Shown: positions 1 to 6,706, counted from the stretch's first letter. The stretch: 6,877 bases of DNA from Pseudomonadota bacterium (GCA_021793095.1 JAJYTK010000049.1:1-6877), one strand, 5' to 3'. Notes: generated by a model from the letters alone, not told the origin. A program made the numbers and translations.

Positions 1-286
1 GCTTGGCCAATTCATTGGTCCATTCGGGCGACAGTAAATCATGGCGCGTCGCCAAGATTTGCCCTAATTTGATAAAAGTAGGCCCCAATGCCTCGAGTGC
101 CAAGCGCAAGCGCTCAGGTAAAGAAGTCTCTTGGCCCGCCGCTTTAACTTGTTTTTGGCTATGTGGGATGAGCTTATTTAGCCCCAGCTGTTTGACAAGA
201 CCATCCACCCCAAAGCGAAACAAAATGCTCGCTATTTCTGTTAACCGTGCCCGATCGCGGGCGGCTACAAGCGCAGTTTCCAACAT
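1..286 (-). CDS. ubiB: UbiB/ABC1 (AarF) family atypical kinase, N-terminal part only
   Basis: Reading the minus strand from the ATG at 286 gives 95 open codons that run off the left edge. The protein begins [20 protein letters not shown] and contains [15 protein letters not shown] at about residues 67-81. The K-x-G-Q signature (KLGQ, residues 73-76) with the preceding GPTFIK is the hallmark of the ABC1/UbiB atypical kinase family. UbiB is an ATP-binding accessory factor needed for ubiquinone biosynthesis and is normally anchored in the inner membrane by C-terminal helices, which lie outside this window, as do the rest of the kinase-like motifs. The start is supported by a TGAGGT Shine-Dalgarno-like element (CCTC at 296-299 on the plus strand) 9 bases upstream. 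The gene is divergent from ogt, with a 94-base gap. Family assignment is confident. The specific symbol is less so, because other ABC1 kinases share this region. Confidence 0.85.
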   Translation of the reverse strand, partial: MLETALVAARDRARLTEIASILFRFGVDGLVKQLGLNKLIPHSQKQVKAAGQETSLPERLRLALEALGPTFIKLGQILATRHDLLSPEWTNELAK

Positions 287-368
287 ATTAATAGACCTCA
301 GCCTATGATCACGCCCACGAGTGGTGGTACGATGAGAAATTGTTATTTAATGCCTGCCCATGGCCTGC

Positions 369-373
369 GAGAG
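369..373 (+). promoter_or_regulatory. Ribosome binding site deciding the ogt start
   Basis: GAGAG ends 7 bases before the ATG at 381. The in-frame ATG at 360 has no purine-rich element in front of it, so the downstream start is preferred. Confidence 0.5.
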
Positions 374-380
374 CAAACCC

Positions 381-902
381 ATGAACCATGCCCAACCTAT
401 TCTATATTATCTGGACTATGCCAGTCCTTTGGGGTTAGTGCGGCTGCAGGCGCACAAAGATGCGCTCCAAGCCATTTACTTTGCATCGGCCGCCAAGCAA
501 TTATCTGCTTTGCACGTCCCCACGGCTCTGCCGGCCGAAAGTAAAGCCGAACGCGCTTATTTTGACGCAGCGGTACGCTGGCTCGATCAATACTTTGTTG
601 ATCCTTACCAAACTGATCCCCTCCCGATTTCGCCCAACACCCTTGTGGGGACAGAATTACAGAAAAAAGTATGGGCGGCCCTGTGTACCATCCCGGCTGG
701 GCAAACCATTACTTATACCGAGTTAGCACAACGCAGCGAGCGCCCCCAGGCAGTGCGTGCCGTCGCCTCAGCCTGCGGGAAAAACCCCTTTTCTATTTTG
801 ATTCCCTGCCATCGAGTCATTGCTAAATCAGGGGGATTAGGCGGATATTCTGGTGGATTGCACCATAAAGTAGCTTTGCTAGAGTGGGAGCGAGCCACCT
901 AA
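381..902 (+). CDS. ogt: Methylated-DNA--[protein]-cysteine S-methyltransferase (O6-alkylguanine DNA alkyltransferase)
   Basis: This cytoplasmic suicide repair protein moves alkyl groups from O6-alkylguanine (and O4-alkylthymine) in DNA to its own cysteine. With the start at 381 it has 173 residues, close to the usual size of single-domain Ogt. The active-site motif IPCHRV is present, with Cys143 (codon 807-809) and His144. Glu170 in LLEWE lies 27 residues after the cysteine, the spacing of the family's Cys-His-Glu network. Also visible are the hinge region GKNP (Asn135), the Arg in RAVASA (Arg126) that is the likely base-flipping arginine finger, and Tyr112 in the TYTELA segment. The N-terminal ~80 residues form the less conserved domain. 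There is no Ada-type regulatory domain. An in-frame ATG at 360 would add 7 residues but lacks a ribosome site. The gene stands alone, divergent from the UbiB-type gene and separated from proX by a terminator. All key residues are intact. Confidence 0.95.
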   Translation: MNHAQPILYYLDYASPLGLVRLQAHKDALQAIYFASAAKQLSALHVPTALPAESKAERAYFDAAVRWLDQYFVDPYQTDPLPISPNTLVGTELQKKVWAALCTIPAGQTITYTELAQRSERPQAVRAVASACGKNPFSILIPCHRVIAKSGGLGGYSGGLHHKVALLEWERAT

Positions 903-992
903 CCCAAAGGTCAATAAGACCAATGGAAAATAAAGTTACAATATCTCAAAATAGCCCACAAACCATTGATTAAGAATGCTAAACCTGTAACA

Positions 993-1028
993 GGCCACTT
1001 GCCCACAAGCAGCAAGTGGCCTTTTTTT
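993..1028 (+). terminator. Rho-independent terminator downstream of ogt
   Basis: A perfect 10-bp stem (GGCCACTTGC at 993-1002 with GCAAGTGGCC at 1012-1021) encloses a 9-base loop and is followed at once by seven T (1022-1028). There is no equivalent T tract on the other strand, so it acts on plus-strand transcription. It lies 90 bases after the ogt stop and isolates proX, whose promoter must therefore lie mainly in the next 65 bases. Confidence 0.92.
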
Positions 1029-1054
1029 CTTGGGTCCGTCGTGTTAAGGTTGGA

Positions 1055-1061
1055 CTAGAAA
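1055..1061 (+). promoter_or_regulatory. Weak candidate -10 element for proX
   Basis: CTAGAAA contains TAGAAA (4 of 6 matches to TATAAT) preceded by C, a base favoured at this position by the stationary-phase/stress sigma factor. A start near 1068 would leave a leader of about 26 bases holding the AGGA ribosome site at 1084-1087. No good -35 box sits 16-18 bases upstream; the nearest, TTGGGT at 1030-1035, is 20 bases away. This is a guess based on position, since the promoter has to lie between the terminator and 1093 unless transcription reads through. Confidence 0.22.
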
Positions 1062-1093
1062 TCATTTCATAACTAATCATTACAGGACAAAAT

Positions 1094-1975
1094 ATGCAGC
1101 CCACTAATCCTTTCTGGCGCAACTTTAGACGCCTGACTGCGACGGCCTTCGCTGGTCTCAGTCTCATGGTCGGCGCCCAAGCCGTTGCTGAAGACGACAG
1201 CAAAGGTACCGTGCATTTGGCTTATGTCGAGTGGTCCTCCGAGGTAGCGTCAGCTAACGTCATGCGCGCTTTACTCGAAGAGGCCGGTTTTGATGTCAAG
1301 ACCAGCGCACTCTCTGCCGCGGCCATGTGGCAGGCAGTGGCTTCGGGTGATGCGGATGCTACGCTCGCTGCCTGGTTGCCCACCACTCACGAAGAGTATT
1401 ACGAGCGCCTCAAAGACGACATTGTCGATGCCGGTGTGAACCTGGATGGCACCAAACTCGGTTTGGCAGTCCCCACCTATGTAGAGGTTGACTCCATCAC
1501 CGAGCTCAACGATTCAGCCGATCTCTTTAACAATGAAATCATTGGTATTGACCCCGGTGCTGGCCTCCAAGGGCTGACTGAGGACGTGGTCGAGGAATAC
1601 AACCTAGACCTGCGTCTGCGTGATGGCAGTGATGCCACCATGACCGCTGCTCTAGCCAATGCAGTCAGCAACGAAGAGCCTATCGTGGTGACCGCTTGGA
1701 CACCGCATTGGAAATTTGCACGCTGGGATCTCAAATACTTAGAGGACCCTGAGGGCGTTTACGGTGGTGACGAGCAAATCCACACCATCACACGCAAGGG
1801 CCTCAAAGACGACAACCCCGAAGCCTACGCAATTTTAGAGCGCTTTGAGTGGACACCCGCTGACATGGAAGAGGTCATGCTGCTCAACGAAGAAGACGGC
1901 AGCGACCCCTACGAGAATGCCAAAAAATGGCTAGCGGACAATGAAGATCGCGTTAAGGAATGGCTTGGCCAGTAA
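1094..1975 (+). CDS. proX: Glycine betaine/proline-betaine ABC transporter, periplasmic substrate-binding protein (OpuAC domain)
   Basis: The 293-residue precursor has a classical Sec signal peptide: a basic N-region (R9, R12, R13), a hydrophobic core at about 15-28, and a likely cleavage after AQA (residue 30) or AVA (32). It has no cysteine, so it is a soluble periplasmic protein, not a lipoprotein. The rest matches the OpuAC family, with LAYVEW near the mature N-terminus, the AAWLPTTH motif at 92-99 and the TAWTPHW motif at 200-206. Several Trp (W47, W79, W94, W202, W206, W211) are candidates for the aromatic cage that holds the quaternary ammonium group of glycine betaine. The mature part is very acidic: I count about 56 Asp/Glu against 19 Lys/Arg. 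An AGGA ribosome site ends 6 bases before the ATG. It is the first gene of the proX-proV-proW unit and is followed by a hairpin. The exact ligand (glycine betaine, proline betaine, carnitine or choline) cannot be read from the sequence. Confidence 0.93.
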   Translation: MQPTNPFWRNFRRLTATAFAGLSLMVGAQAVAEDDSKGTVHLAYVEWSSEVASANVMRALLEEAGFDVKTSALSAAAMWQAVASGDADATLAAWLPTTHEEYYERLKDDIVDAGVNLDGTKLGLAVPTYVEVDSITELNDSADLFNNEIIGIDPGAGLQGLTEDVVEEYNLDLRLRDGSDATMTAALANAVSNEEPIVVTAWTPHWKFARWDLKYLEDPEGVYGGDEQIHTITRKGLKDDNPEAYAILERFEWTPADMEEVMLLNEEDGSDPYENAKKWLADNEDRVKEWLGQ

Positions 1976-2017
1976 TACACCGCCAAATTTAATTCCTGAT
2001 TGTTAGCGATTTATTTG

Positions 2018-2053
2018 GGATGCGCTGCATGATACCTTCATGCAGTCGCATCC
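2018..2053 (+). repeat. Intercistronic hairpin between proX and proV
   Basis: The arm 2018-2032 (GGATGCG then CTGCATGA) pairs with 2038-2053 (TCATGCAG, then CGCATCC after one bulged T at 2046), giving 15 base pairs around a 5-base loop. The following bases (TTTCACTATTCTAT) are T-rich but not a clean T run. It is therefore best read as an mRNA-stabilising or partial-termination element after the binding-protein gene. That would let proX be made in excess over proV and proW, as is common in binding-protein operons. The structure is seen directly; the function is inferred. Confidence 0.75.
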
Positions 2054-2080
2054 TTTCACTATTCTATAGATGATACGTTC

Positions 2081-3325
2081 ATGACTTCCGACCGACGGAT
2101 AAAAATAAAAGTCCGTAATCTCAGCAAAGTTTTTGGTAACCAACCTAAACAAGCCCTAAAGCTCCGTAACCAGGGGCTGGGGCGCCAAGAGATTTTCGCT
2201 AAAACCGGACAAACCTTGGCATTGTCCAATATCAATTTTGATGTTTTCGACGGCGAGCTACTCGTCATCATGGGTCTATCCGGCTCAGGTAAATCCACCC
2301 TGATTCGTTGTCTCAATCGTTTAGTTGAGCCGACCGAGGGTGAAATCCTGATCAATGACGAAGACTTGACCAAGCTTTCCGATCAAAAACTACTGGAACG
2401 CCGCCGCAAATATTTTTCTATGGTGTTCCAAAATTTTGCTTTATTTCCGCATCGTACTGTGCTGGAAAACGCTCAATTCGGCCTTGAAATCCAACATATG
2501 GCCAAAGATGAGCGCGAAAAAATCGCCGTTGATGCCCTCAAGCAAGTCGGCCTCGAAGGCTGGGAGGATGCCTACCCCAACCAGCTGTCTGGCGGGATGC
2601 AGCAACGCGTCGGTCTGGCGCGGGCGCTGGCCACGGATGGTAGCGTCTTGCTGATGGACGAGGCTTTTTCCGCCCTGGATCCACTGATCCGCAAGGACAT
2701 GCAACAAGAAATCCAAGAGCTCCAGTACCGCACACAAAAAACCACCATTTTTATCACCCACGATCTTGATGAGGCACTCAATATTGGTGATCGCATCATC
2801 TTGCTCAAGGATGGTGAAATCGTGCAGGACGGTACCCCCGAAGAAATCCTCACTGCACCGGCAGATGACTATGTTGCCAAGTTTATCGAAGGGGTAGACA
2901 AAACCCGCGTATTGACGGCCAGTAGCGCCGCACGCCCCGTTCGAGCGACTGCCCGCCCCAATGATGGCCCCCGCAATACGGCGCGCCGTATGCGCGAGAG
3001 CGAGCTTGATGTCATGTTTGTGGTTGAGCGTGATCGTACCCTTGTCGGACTGATTTCAGCCCAACAACTCAAACGGGCGTTGCGTGACGATGCCGATAGC
3101 ATCTCAGATTATATTGACCGAGAGGCGCCCACCATTGATCCAGACAAGCCATTAAACGAGGTATTTGGATTATTTGATGATCGTAGTTTGCCATTAGGCG
3201 TTATCGATGATGAGGGTAAGTTGAAAGGAGTTATTGTAAAAGGCGCTGTGCTCGAAGAGCTCGCCAAAGCAGGTGAAAACACCAACGGTAATGACGAAGA
3301 GATCACCGCAGGAGAAACGACATGA
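2081..3325 (+). CDS. proV: Glycine betaine/proline-betaine ABC transporter, ATP-binding subunit with C-terminal CBS region
   Basis: This is the cytoplasmic ATPase subunit that powers osmolyte uptake through ProW. It has 414 residues, close to ProV/OpuAA proteins. The N-terminus (KVRNLSKVFG, then a family-specific insert around 20-48 with QALKL and KTG) is typical of ProV. The nucleotide-binding domain is intact: Walker A GLSGSGKST (65-73), Q-loop Gln117 in MVFQNFALFPH, ABC signature LSGGMQQR (169-176), Walker B VLLMDEAFSALD (189-200, with Glu194) and H-loop His227. Residues of about 275-395 form the tandem CBS region, preceded by an arginine-rich stretch (about 274-305). The tail (about 398-414) has net negative charge. 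In lactococcal OpuA, CBS domains and an anionic tail take part in ionic-strength sensing. The start has no strong ribosome site, but the N-terminus aligns with the family. The stop overlaps the proW start (ATGA, 3322-3325), implying translational coupling. Confidence 0.95.
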   Translation: MTSDRRIKIKVRNLSKVFGNQPKQALKLRNQGLGRQEIFAKTGQTLALSNINFDVFDGELLVIMGLSGSGKSTLIRCLNRLVEPTEGEILINDEDLTKLSDQKLLERRRKYFSMVFQNFALFPHRTVLENAQFGLEIQHMAKDEREKIAVDALKQVGLEGWEDAYPNQLSGGMQQRVGLARALATDGSVLLMDEAFSALDPLIRKDMQQEIQELQYRTQKTTIFITHDLDEALNIGDRIILLKDGEIVQDGTPEEILTAPADDYVAKFIEGVDKTRVLTASSAARPVRATARPNDGPRNTARRMRESELDVMFVVERDRTLVGLISAQQLKRALRDDADSISDYIDREAPTIDPDKPLNEVFGLFDDRSLPLGVIDDEGKLKGVIVKGAVLEELAKAGENTNGNDEEITAGETT

Positions 3326-4170
3326 ACTTAATTCCTGCAATTCCACTTTCCCGTTGGATCGAAGACGGGCTTAATTATCTTACCCGTCATTATTCTGGTA
3401 TCACGCGCGGTATTGCCCGTATCACCGAGGGTGGCATTGACCTGCTCAATGATGTGCTGCTCTTTGTTCCTGAATGGTTGTTTATCGCCCTCTTTGCCGC
3501 CCTATGTTGGCGCGCATCAACCTGGCGTTTAGCTTTGGGGGCAGTACTGGGATTAGGTCTCATCTGGAACCTAGGCCTTTGGGTGGCCACCATTCAGACG
3601 CTCACCTTGGTTGTTCTCGCGACCATTGTTGCGGTAGTCATCGCCATCCCAGTAGGGATCATCGCCGCTTTATCACAGCGTATTTATCGCGTGGTGATGC
3701 CCCTACTAGATTTCATGCAGACCATGCCGGCCTTTGTTTACCTGATTCCAGCCATTCCGTTTTTTGGCATTGGTTCTGTATCAGCGATTTTTGCCACGGT
3801 TATTTTCTCGATGCCACCGGCCATTCGCTTGACCATTTTGGGTATTCGTCAGGTCCCTGAGGACCTCATCGAGGCGGCAGATGCGTATGGCTCTTCGCGG
3901 CGCCAAAAGCTGTTCAAGGTGCAGCTACCCCTCGCCTTATCCACCATTATGGCTGGGATTAACCAAACCATTATGCTGGCCCTCTCGATGGTCGTTATTG
4001 CGGCCATGATTGGTGCCGATGGCTTGGGTAGTGAGGTCTGGCGTGCCATTCAAAGGCTACGCCCCGGCGATGGTTTCGTCGCAGGTATTGCCGTTGTGAT
4101 TTTGGCCATGTTACTAGACCGCTTGACCCAGTCTTTACAAAAACGCCAAGAGCGCTCCAGAGACAACTAA
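3322..4170 (+). CDS. proW: Glycine betaine/proline-betaine ABC transporter, permease subunit
   Basis: This inner-membrane channel subunit probably works as a dimer with two ProV and receives substrate from ProX. It has 282 residues, like the short OpuAB-type permeases rather than E. coli ProW, which has a long N-terminal extension. There are about six or seven hydrophobic segments (roughly 46-64, 68-87, 93-117, 125-148, 150-168, 208-232 and 252-266). The family hallmark MQTMPAFVYLIPAIPFFGIG lies at 132-151. The EAA loop that contacts the ATPase is at 184-203 (EAADAYG, ending in KVQLP). Then comes the conserved MVVIAAMIGADGLG segment (223-236). AGGAG at 3310-3314 gives a good ribosome site 7 bases from the ATG, and the 4-base overlap with proV suggests coupled translation. 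It is the last gene of the operon and is followed by a strong terminator. Confidence 0.94.
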   Translation: MNLIPAIPLSRWIEDGLNYLTRHYSGITRGIARITEGGIDLLNDVLLFVPEWLFIALFAALCWRASTWRLALGAVLGLGLIWNLGLWVATIQTLTLVVLATIVAVVIAIPVGIIAALSQRIYRVVMPLLDFMQTMPAFVYLIPAIPFFGIGSVSAIFATVIFSMPPAIRLTILGIRQVPEDLIEAADAYGSSRRQKLFKVQLPLALSTIMAGINQTIMLALSMVVIAAMIGADGLGSEVWRAIQRLRPGDGFVAGIAVVILAMLLDRLTQSLQKRQERSRDN

Positions 4171-4201
4171 GGGCTTTGACCTTTTCCCTACTCGATGTCT
4201 C

Positions 4202-4233
4202 AAGCCCAGCCCGTCGGCTGGGCTTATTTTATT
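4202..4233 (+). terminator. Rho-independent terminator of the proXVW operon
   Basis: A perfect 10-bp stem (AAGCCCAGCC at 4202-4211 with GGCTGGGCTT at 4216-4225) has a 4-base loop CGTC and runs into the T-rich tail TTATTTTATT (4224-4233). It begins 31 bases after the proW stop. Confidence 0.9.
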
Positions 4234-4324
4234 GGCCATGCAGCAGGGCTGAGGCCTCCCGAGCCGATTGACCCCTAACCTTTACAACTCTTGTATCGCG
4301 AGGCGGTATTTTATGCAGCAGCTC

Positions 4325-4333
4325 TGCTAGAAT
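4325..4333 (+). promoter_or_regulatory. Extended -10 promoter for the Na+/Pi transporter gene
   Basis: TGCTAGAAT is a TGn extended -10 with TAGAAT (5 of 6 matches). No good -35 hexamer lies 16-18 bases upstream (GGTATT at 4305-4310), which an extended -10 can tolerate. The predicted start near 4340 gives a leader of about 30 bases. A short inverted repeat (AGCAG at 4317-4321 and CTGCT at 4324-4328) overlaps the element and could be a binding site or chance. Confidence 0.45.
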
Positions 4334-4368
4334 CTATTGTTTACGCGATGATTTGCAATCTGTAATTT

Positions 4369-5952
4369 ATGCTTGACGTCCTTTTTCCCCTCATTGGCGG
4401 GGTGGGTCTATTTTTAATTGGGATGATGCTGCTTTCTAGGGGCTTGGTCGCCTTTGCAGGTCAATCCCTTAGGAATGTGCTCGTCAGCTTTACGGGCACC
4501 CCTTGGCGTGCTTTTGGCTCGGGCACAGTACTCACCGCCATGATGCAGTCTTCGACAGCGACCACCGTCACCTTAATCGGTTTTGTGAGTGCTGGGCTCA
4601 TGCCCTTCGTCCAGGCCATTGGGGTGGTCATTGGCGCCAGTTTGGGCAATACCACCGCCAGCTGGGTGGTTTCAGGGCTGGCACTCAAGGTCAACCTCAG
4701 CTTTTACACATTGCCTCTGATTGGCATTGGCGCCCTCTTTCAATTATTAGGGCGTGGGCGTTGGGCGGATTTGGGCCTTTCCTTGTCTGGATTTGGGATT
4801 TTATTTTTAGGGCTACGCACGCTCCAAATCAGCATGACCGATGGTGCAGATATGTTTAATCTGGCCGCCTTGCCGGTGGGTAGTCTAGGCGCGCACCTGC
4901 TGATCATGCTACTGGGTCTGTTACTGAGCACCTTGCTACAGTCTTCTGCAGCGGCGATTGCAACGACTTTGACAGCTTTTGATGCCGGTGCCATTAACCT
5001 CGAACAAGGGGCGGCTGTGGTGGTTGGTGCAGCCATTGGAACGACTCTGACCAGTGCCCTCATCACCATCGGGGCGACCACCGCAGCCAAACGGACAGCA
5101 TTGGCCTATATTCTGTTTAATTTCATTACCGGCCTGATTGCCATCCTGCTCATGCCGCTCTTTTTGTATGTGGTGAATCAATCCGTATTACTGATTGGCA
5201 TCCAACCCAGTGCCATTGTGTTGGCCGCTTTTCATACCTTTTTCATCATGGTTGGGGCACTGCTATTTCTGCCCTTTACGCAGCAGTTTGCCCGCTTGGT
5301 CGAGCGCCTATTACCTGAAAAAGAATCCTTTAAAATGCAGCACTTGGATGACAGCTTGTTGGGCATGCCAGACATTGCACTCGAGGCCTCACAACGCACC
5401 CTGGAAAACGTTGCCCAAGAACTGTTTGAGAAACACAAAGAAGCCCTTGAGCACCAAGGCTTGGCCGTGCCGCGGGAATTTTTCCATCACATCCAAAACT
5501 CCCTCGAACAACTATTTAGTTTTATCTCGCGCAACCAGGTTGAGGCCGGCGATGAGCGCCTCAGCCAGCAGCGTATTGCACAGTTGCATGCCGTGGATCA
5601 CCTGCTGCGCCTAAACGCACGTACGCTGGGGGTATTTGAACATCAAGATACTCTAGATCCCGGGGCATTAAGCCTGACCGCTGATTACACACTGCCACAA
5701 GTCGAACAAGCCCTCAGCTATGATGAGGAAACTGCCGATGAGCATTGGGTAGAGGGGATCAAAGAAAATGCAGGTAAAATCCGCGAGCTGACGGTAGAAA
5801 GCCGCCGCGAATTACTCAAACACCCGGATCGGGTATCTACCACGGGCAGCATCTTGCCCAAAACCGAGACATTGCGCTGGCTAGAGCGCAGCAGCCATCA
5901 TATATGGCGTATTTGTAATTATCTGGTATTAGGGCGCGGGCGCTCCGAATAA
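4369..5952 (+). CDS. Na+/phosphate cotransporter family protein with C-terminal PhoU-like domain
   Basis: This inner-membrane protein of 527 residues resembles the YjbB-type bacterial Na/Pi-cotransporter family. The membrane half (about 1-303) has eight or nine hydrophobic segments and two related repeats. Repeat 1 has MMQSSTATTVTLIGF (QSS at 60-62) and VVIGASLGNTTAS (86-98). Repeat 2 has LLQSSAAAIATTLTAF (QSS at 191-193) and VVVGAAIGTTLTS (217-229). The paired QSS motifs are the hallmark of the family and line the sodium/phosphate path. Residues of about 335-520 are soluble, helical and charged, matching the PhoU-like domain found at the C-terminus of these proteins, which is thought to regulate flux. 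Direction of phosphate movement (import or export) is not settled by sequence. The ATG at 4369 has no Shine-Dalgarno sequence, and no alternative start fits better. It is monocistronic, between the proW terminator and convergent dnaQ. No Pho box was recognised. Confidence 0.88.
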   Translation: MLDVLFPLIGGVGLFLIGMMLLSRGLVAFAGQSLRNVLVSFTGTPWRAFGSGTVLTAMMQSSTATTVTLIGFVSAGLMPFVQAIGVVIGASLGNTTASWVVSGLALKVNLSFYTLPLIGIGALFQLLGRGRWADLGLSLSGFGILFLGLRTLQISMTDGADMFNLAALPVGSLGAHLLIMLLGLLLSTLLQSSAAAIATTLTAFDAGAINLEQGAAVVVGAAIGTTLTSALITIGATTAAKRTALAYILFNFITGLIAILLMPLFLYVVNQSVLLIGIQPSAIVLAAFHTFFIMVGALLFLPFTQQFARLVERLLPEKESFKMQHLDDSLLGMPDIALEASQRTLENVAQELFEKHKEALEHQGLAVPREFFHHIQNSLEQLFSFISRNQVEAGDERLSQQRIAQLHAVDHLLRLNARTLGVFEHQDTLDPGALSLTADYTLPQVEQALSYDEETADEHWVEGIKENAGKIRELTVESRRELLKHPDRVSTTGSILPKTETLRWLERSSHHIWRICNYLVLGRGRSE

Positions 5953-5985
5953 AGCCCAATACGCCCGAACCTTTTTGAAACCTGA

Positions 5986-6696
5986 TCAATGTGGAAAGAG
6001 TTTTCTCCACAACGGGGGCTGGCCTGCCTCTTTTTCTAGCCCTTGTAGGTACTGCTCGTGGGCCTCTATCGCCTGAGCATCGGGTCTGATTACGGGCAAT
6101 GATTGGGCATCACCTTTGCTGGCCACCTGGATTTCTCCTACCTCCTCGGCATCATTGCTAAAGCCCATGATCAAGCTCTCTTGGCCGCGTGTCATGGCCA
6201 ACCAGACGTCTGCAAGCAGCTCCGCATCCAATAAGGCTCCGTGCAGTACGCGGTGCTCATTAGAAATGCCGTAGCGCTCGCACAGCACGTCCAGACTATT
6301 GCGACGGCCGGGATGAATCTCGCGCGCATAGGCTAAAGAGTCGGTGATCTTGCCGCAATAGTGTTCAAAAGGCTGATACCCACAGCGCTGCAGCTCGGCA
6401 TCTAAAAAACGCACATCAAAAGGGGCATTGTGAATAATCACCTCGGCCCCCTGCACAAACTCGACAATCTCTTGAGCAATATCCTCAAAAGGGGGATATT
6501 CGGAAAGAAACTCGGTGCTCAGCCCGTGCACGGCCAATGCCTCAGGGTCACTGTCGCGCCCTGGGTTTACATAGTGGTGCAAGTTATTACCTGTTAAGCG
6601 ACGTTTATTGACCTCAACGGCACCGAACTCAACGATACGATGCCCTTCGTTAGGGTCTAACCCTGTCGTTTCTGTATCCAGGATCACCTGCCGCAT
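5986..6696 (-). CDS. dnaQ: DNA polymerase III epsilon subunit (3'-5' proofreading exonuclease)
   Basis: This is the proofreading subunit of the replicative polymerase, which removes mispaired 3' ends using two metal ions. With the start at 6696 it has 236 residues, the usual epsilon length. DEDDh exonuclease motifs are complete: Exo I LDTETTGLDP (Asp7, Glu9), Exo II HNAPFD (Asp94) and Exo III HGALLDAELLADV (His152, Asp157). After the exonuclease domain comes QESLIMGF (172-179), at the position of the epsilon clamp-binding motif. The C-terminus holds LWR (229-231), resembling the LWR near the end of E. coli epsilon that contacts the polymerase subunit. This favours true DnaQ over a stand-alone exonuclease. 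An in-frame ATG at 6714 would add 6 residues but has no ribosome site, while 6696 has GGAGG 5 bases upstream. The gene is convergent with the phosphate transporter (33 bases apart) and lies downstream of an RND pump gene, with a hairpin between them. rnhA, a frequent neighbour of dnaQ, is not adjacent. Confidence 0.95.
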   Translation of the reverse strand: MRQVILDTETTGLDPNEGHRIVEFGAVEVNKRRLTGNNLHHYVNPGRDSDPEALAVHGLSTEFLSEYPPFEDIAQEIVEFVQGAEVIIHNAPFDVRFLDAELQRCGYQPFEHYCGKITDSLAYAREIHPGRRNSLDVLCERYGISNEHRVLHGALLDAELLADVWLAMTRGQESLIMGFSNDAEEVGEIQVASKGDAQSLPVIRPDAQAIEAHEQYLQGLEKEAGQPPLWRKLFPH

Positions 6697-6701
6697 AGAT
6701 G

Positions 6702-6706
6702 CCTCC
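6702..6706 (-). promoter_or_regulatory. Ribosome binding site deciding the dnaQ start
   Basis: GGAGG on the minus strand (CCTCC on plus) ends 5 bases before the ATG at 6696, a strong Shine-Dalgarno match. It falls inside the coding region if the upstream ATG at 6714 is used, which argues for the shorter protein. Confidence 0.75.

Noticed and set aside
3..308. Plus-strand ORF of 101 codons at the left edge
   Set aside because: It is the antisense shadow of the UbiB-type reading frame. The minus strand gives the KLGQ signature and a ribosome site, while the plus-strand protein resembles nothing I recognise.
287..380. Divergent promoters between the UbiB-type gene and ogt
   Set aside because: TTTAAT at 346-351 is a fair -10 for ogt, but no acceptable -35 is found, and nothing convincing is seen on the minus strand. 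The evidence is too weak to list as a feature.
305..544. Plus-strand ORF of 79 codons overlapping the ogt start
   Set aside because: It overlaps most of the N-terminal part of ogt in another frame and has no recognisable motif or ribosome site.
1050..1079. TTGGAC (1050-1055) as a -35 box for proX
   Set aside because: At 17-18 bases spacing there is only CTAATC/TAATCA, a poor -10, and the transcript would begin inside the ribosome binding site.
2018..2080. A full intrinsic terminator plus a separate promoter for proV
   Set aside because: The hairpin is not followed by a clean T run. TATAGA at 2065-2070 has no matching -35 and lies too close to the start codon, so co-transcription with proX is simpler.
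4251..4258. Perfect 8-base palindrome GAGGCCTC
   Set aside because: It is short, single-copy and expected by chance. It lies after the proW terminator and far from the next promoter.
5932..5976. Bidirectional terminator between the phosphate transporter and dnaQ
   Set aside because: GGGCG/CGCCC could form only a 5-bp stem with a long loop before TTTTT, and the GTGGA/TCCAC pairing near 5990-6009 is inside dnaQ and imperfect.
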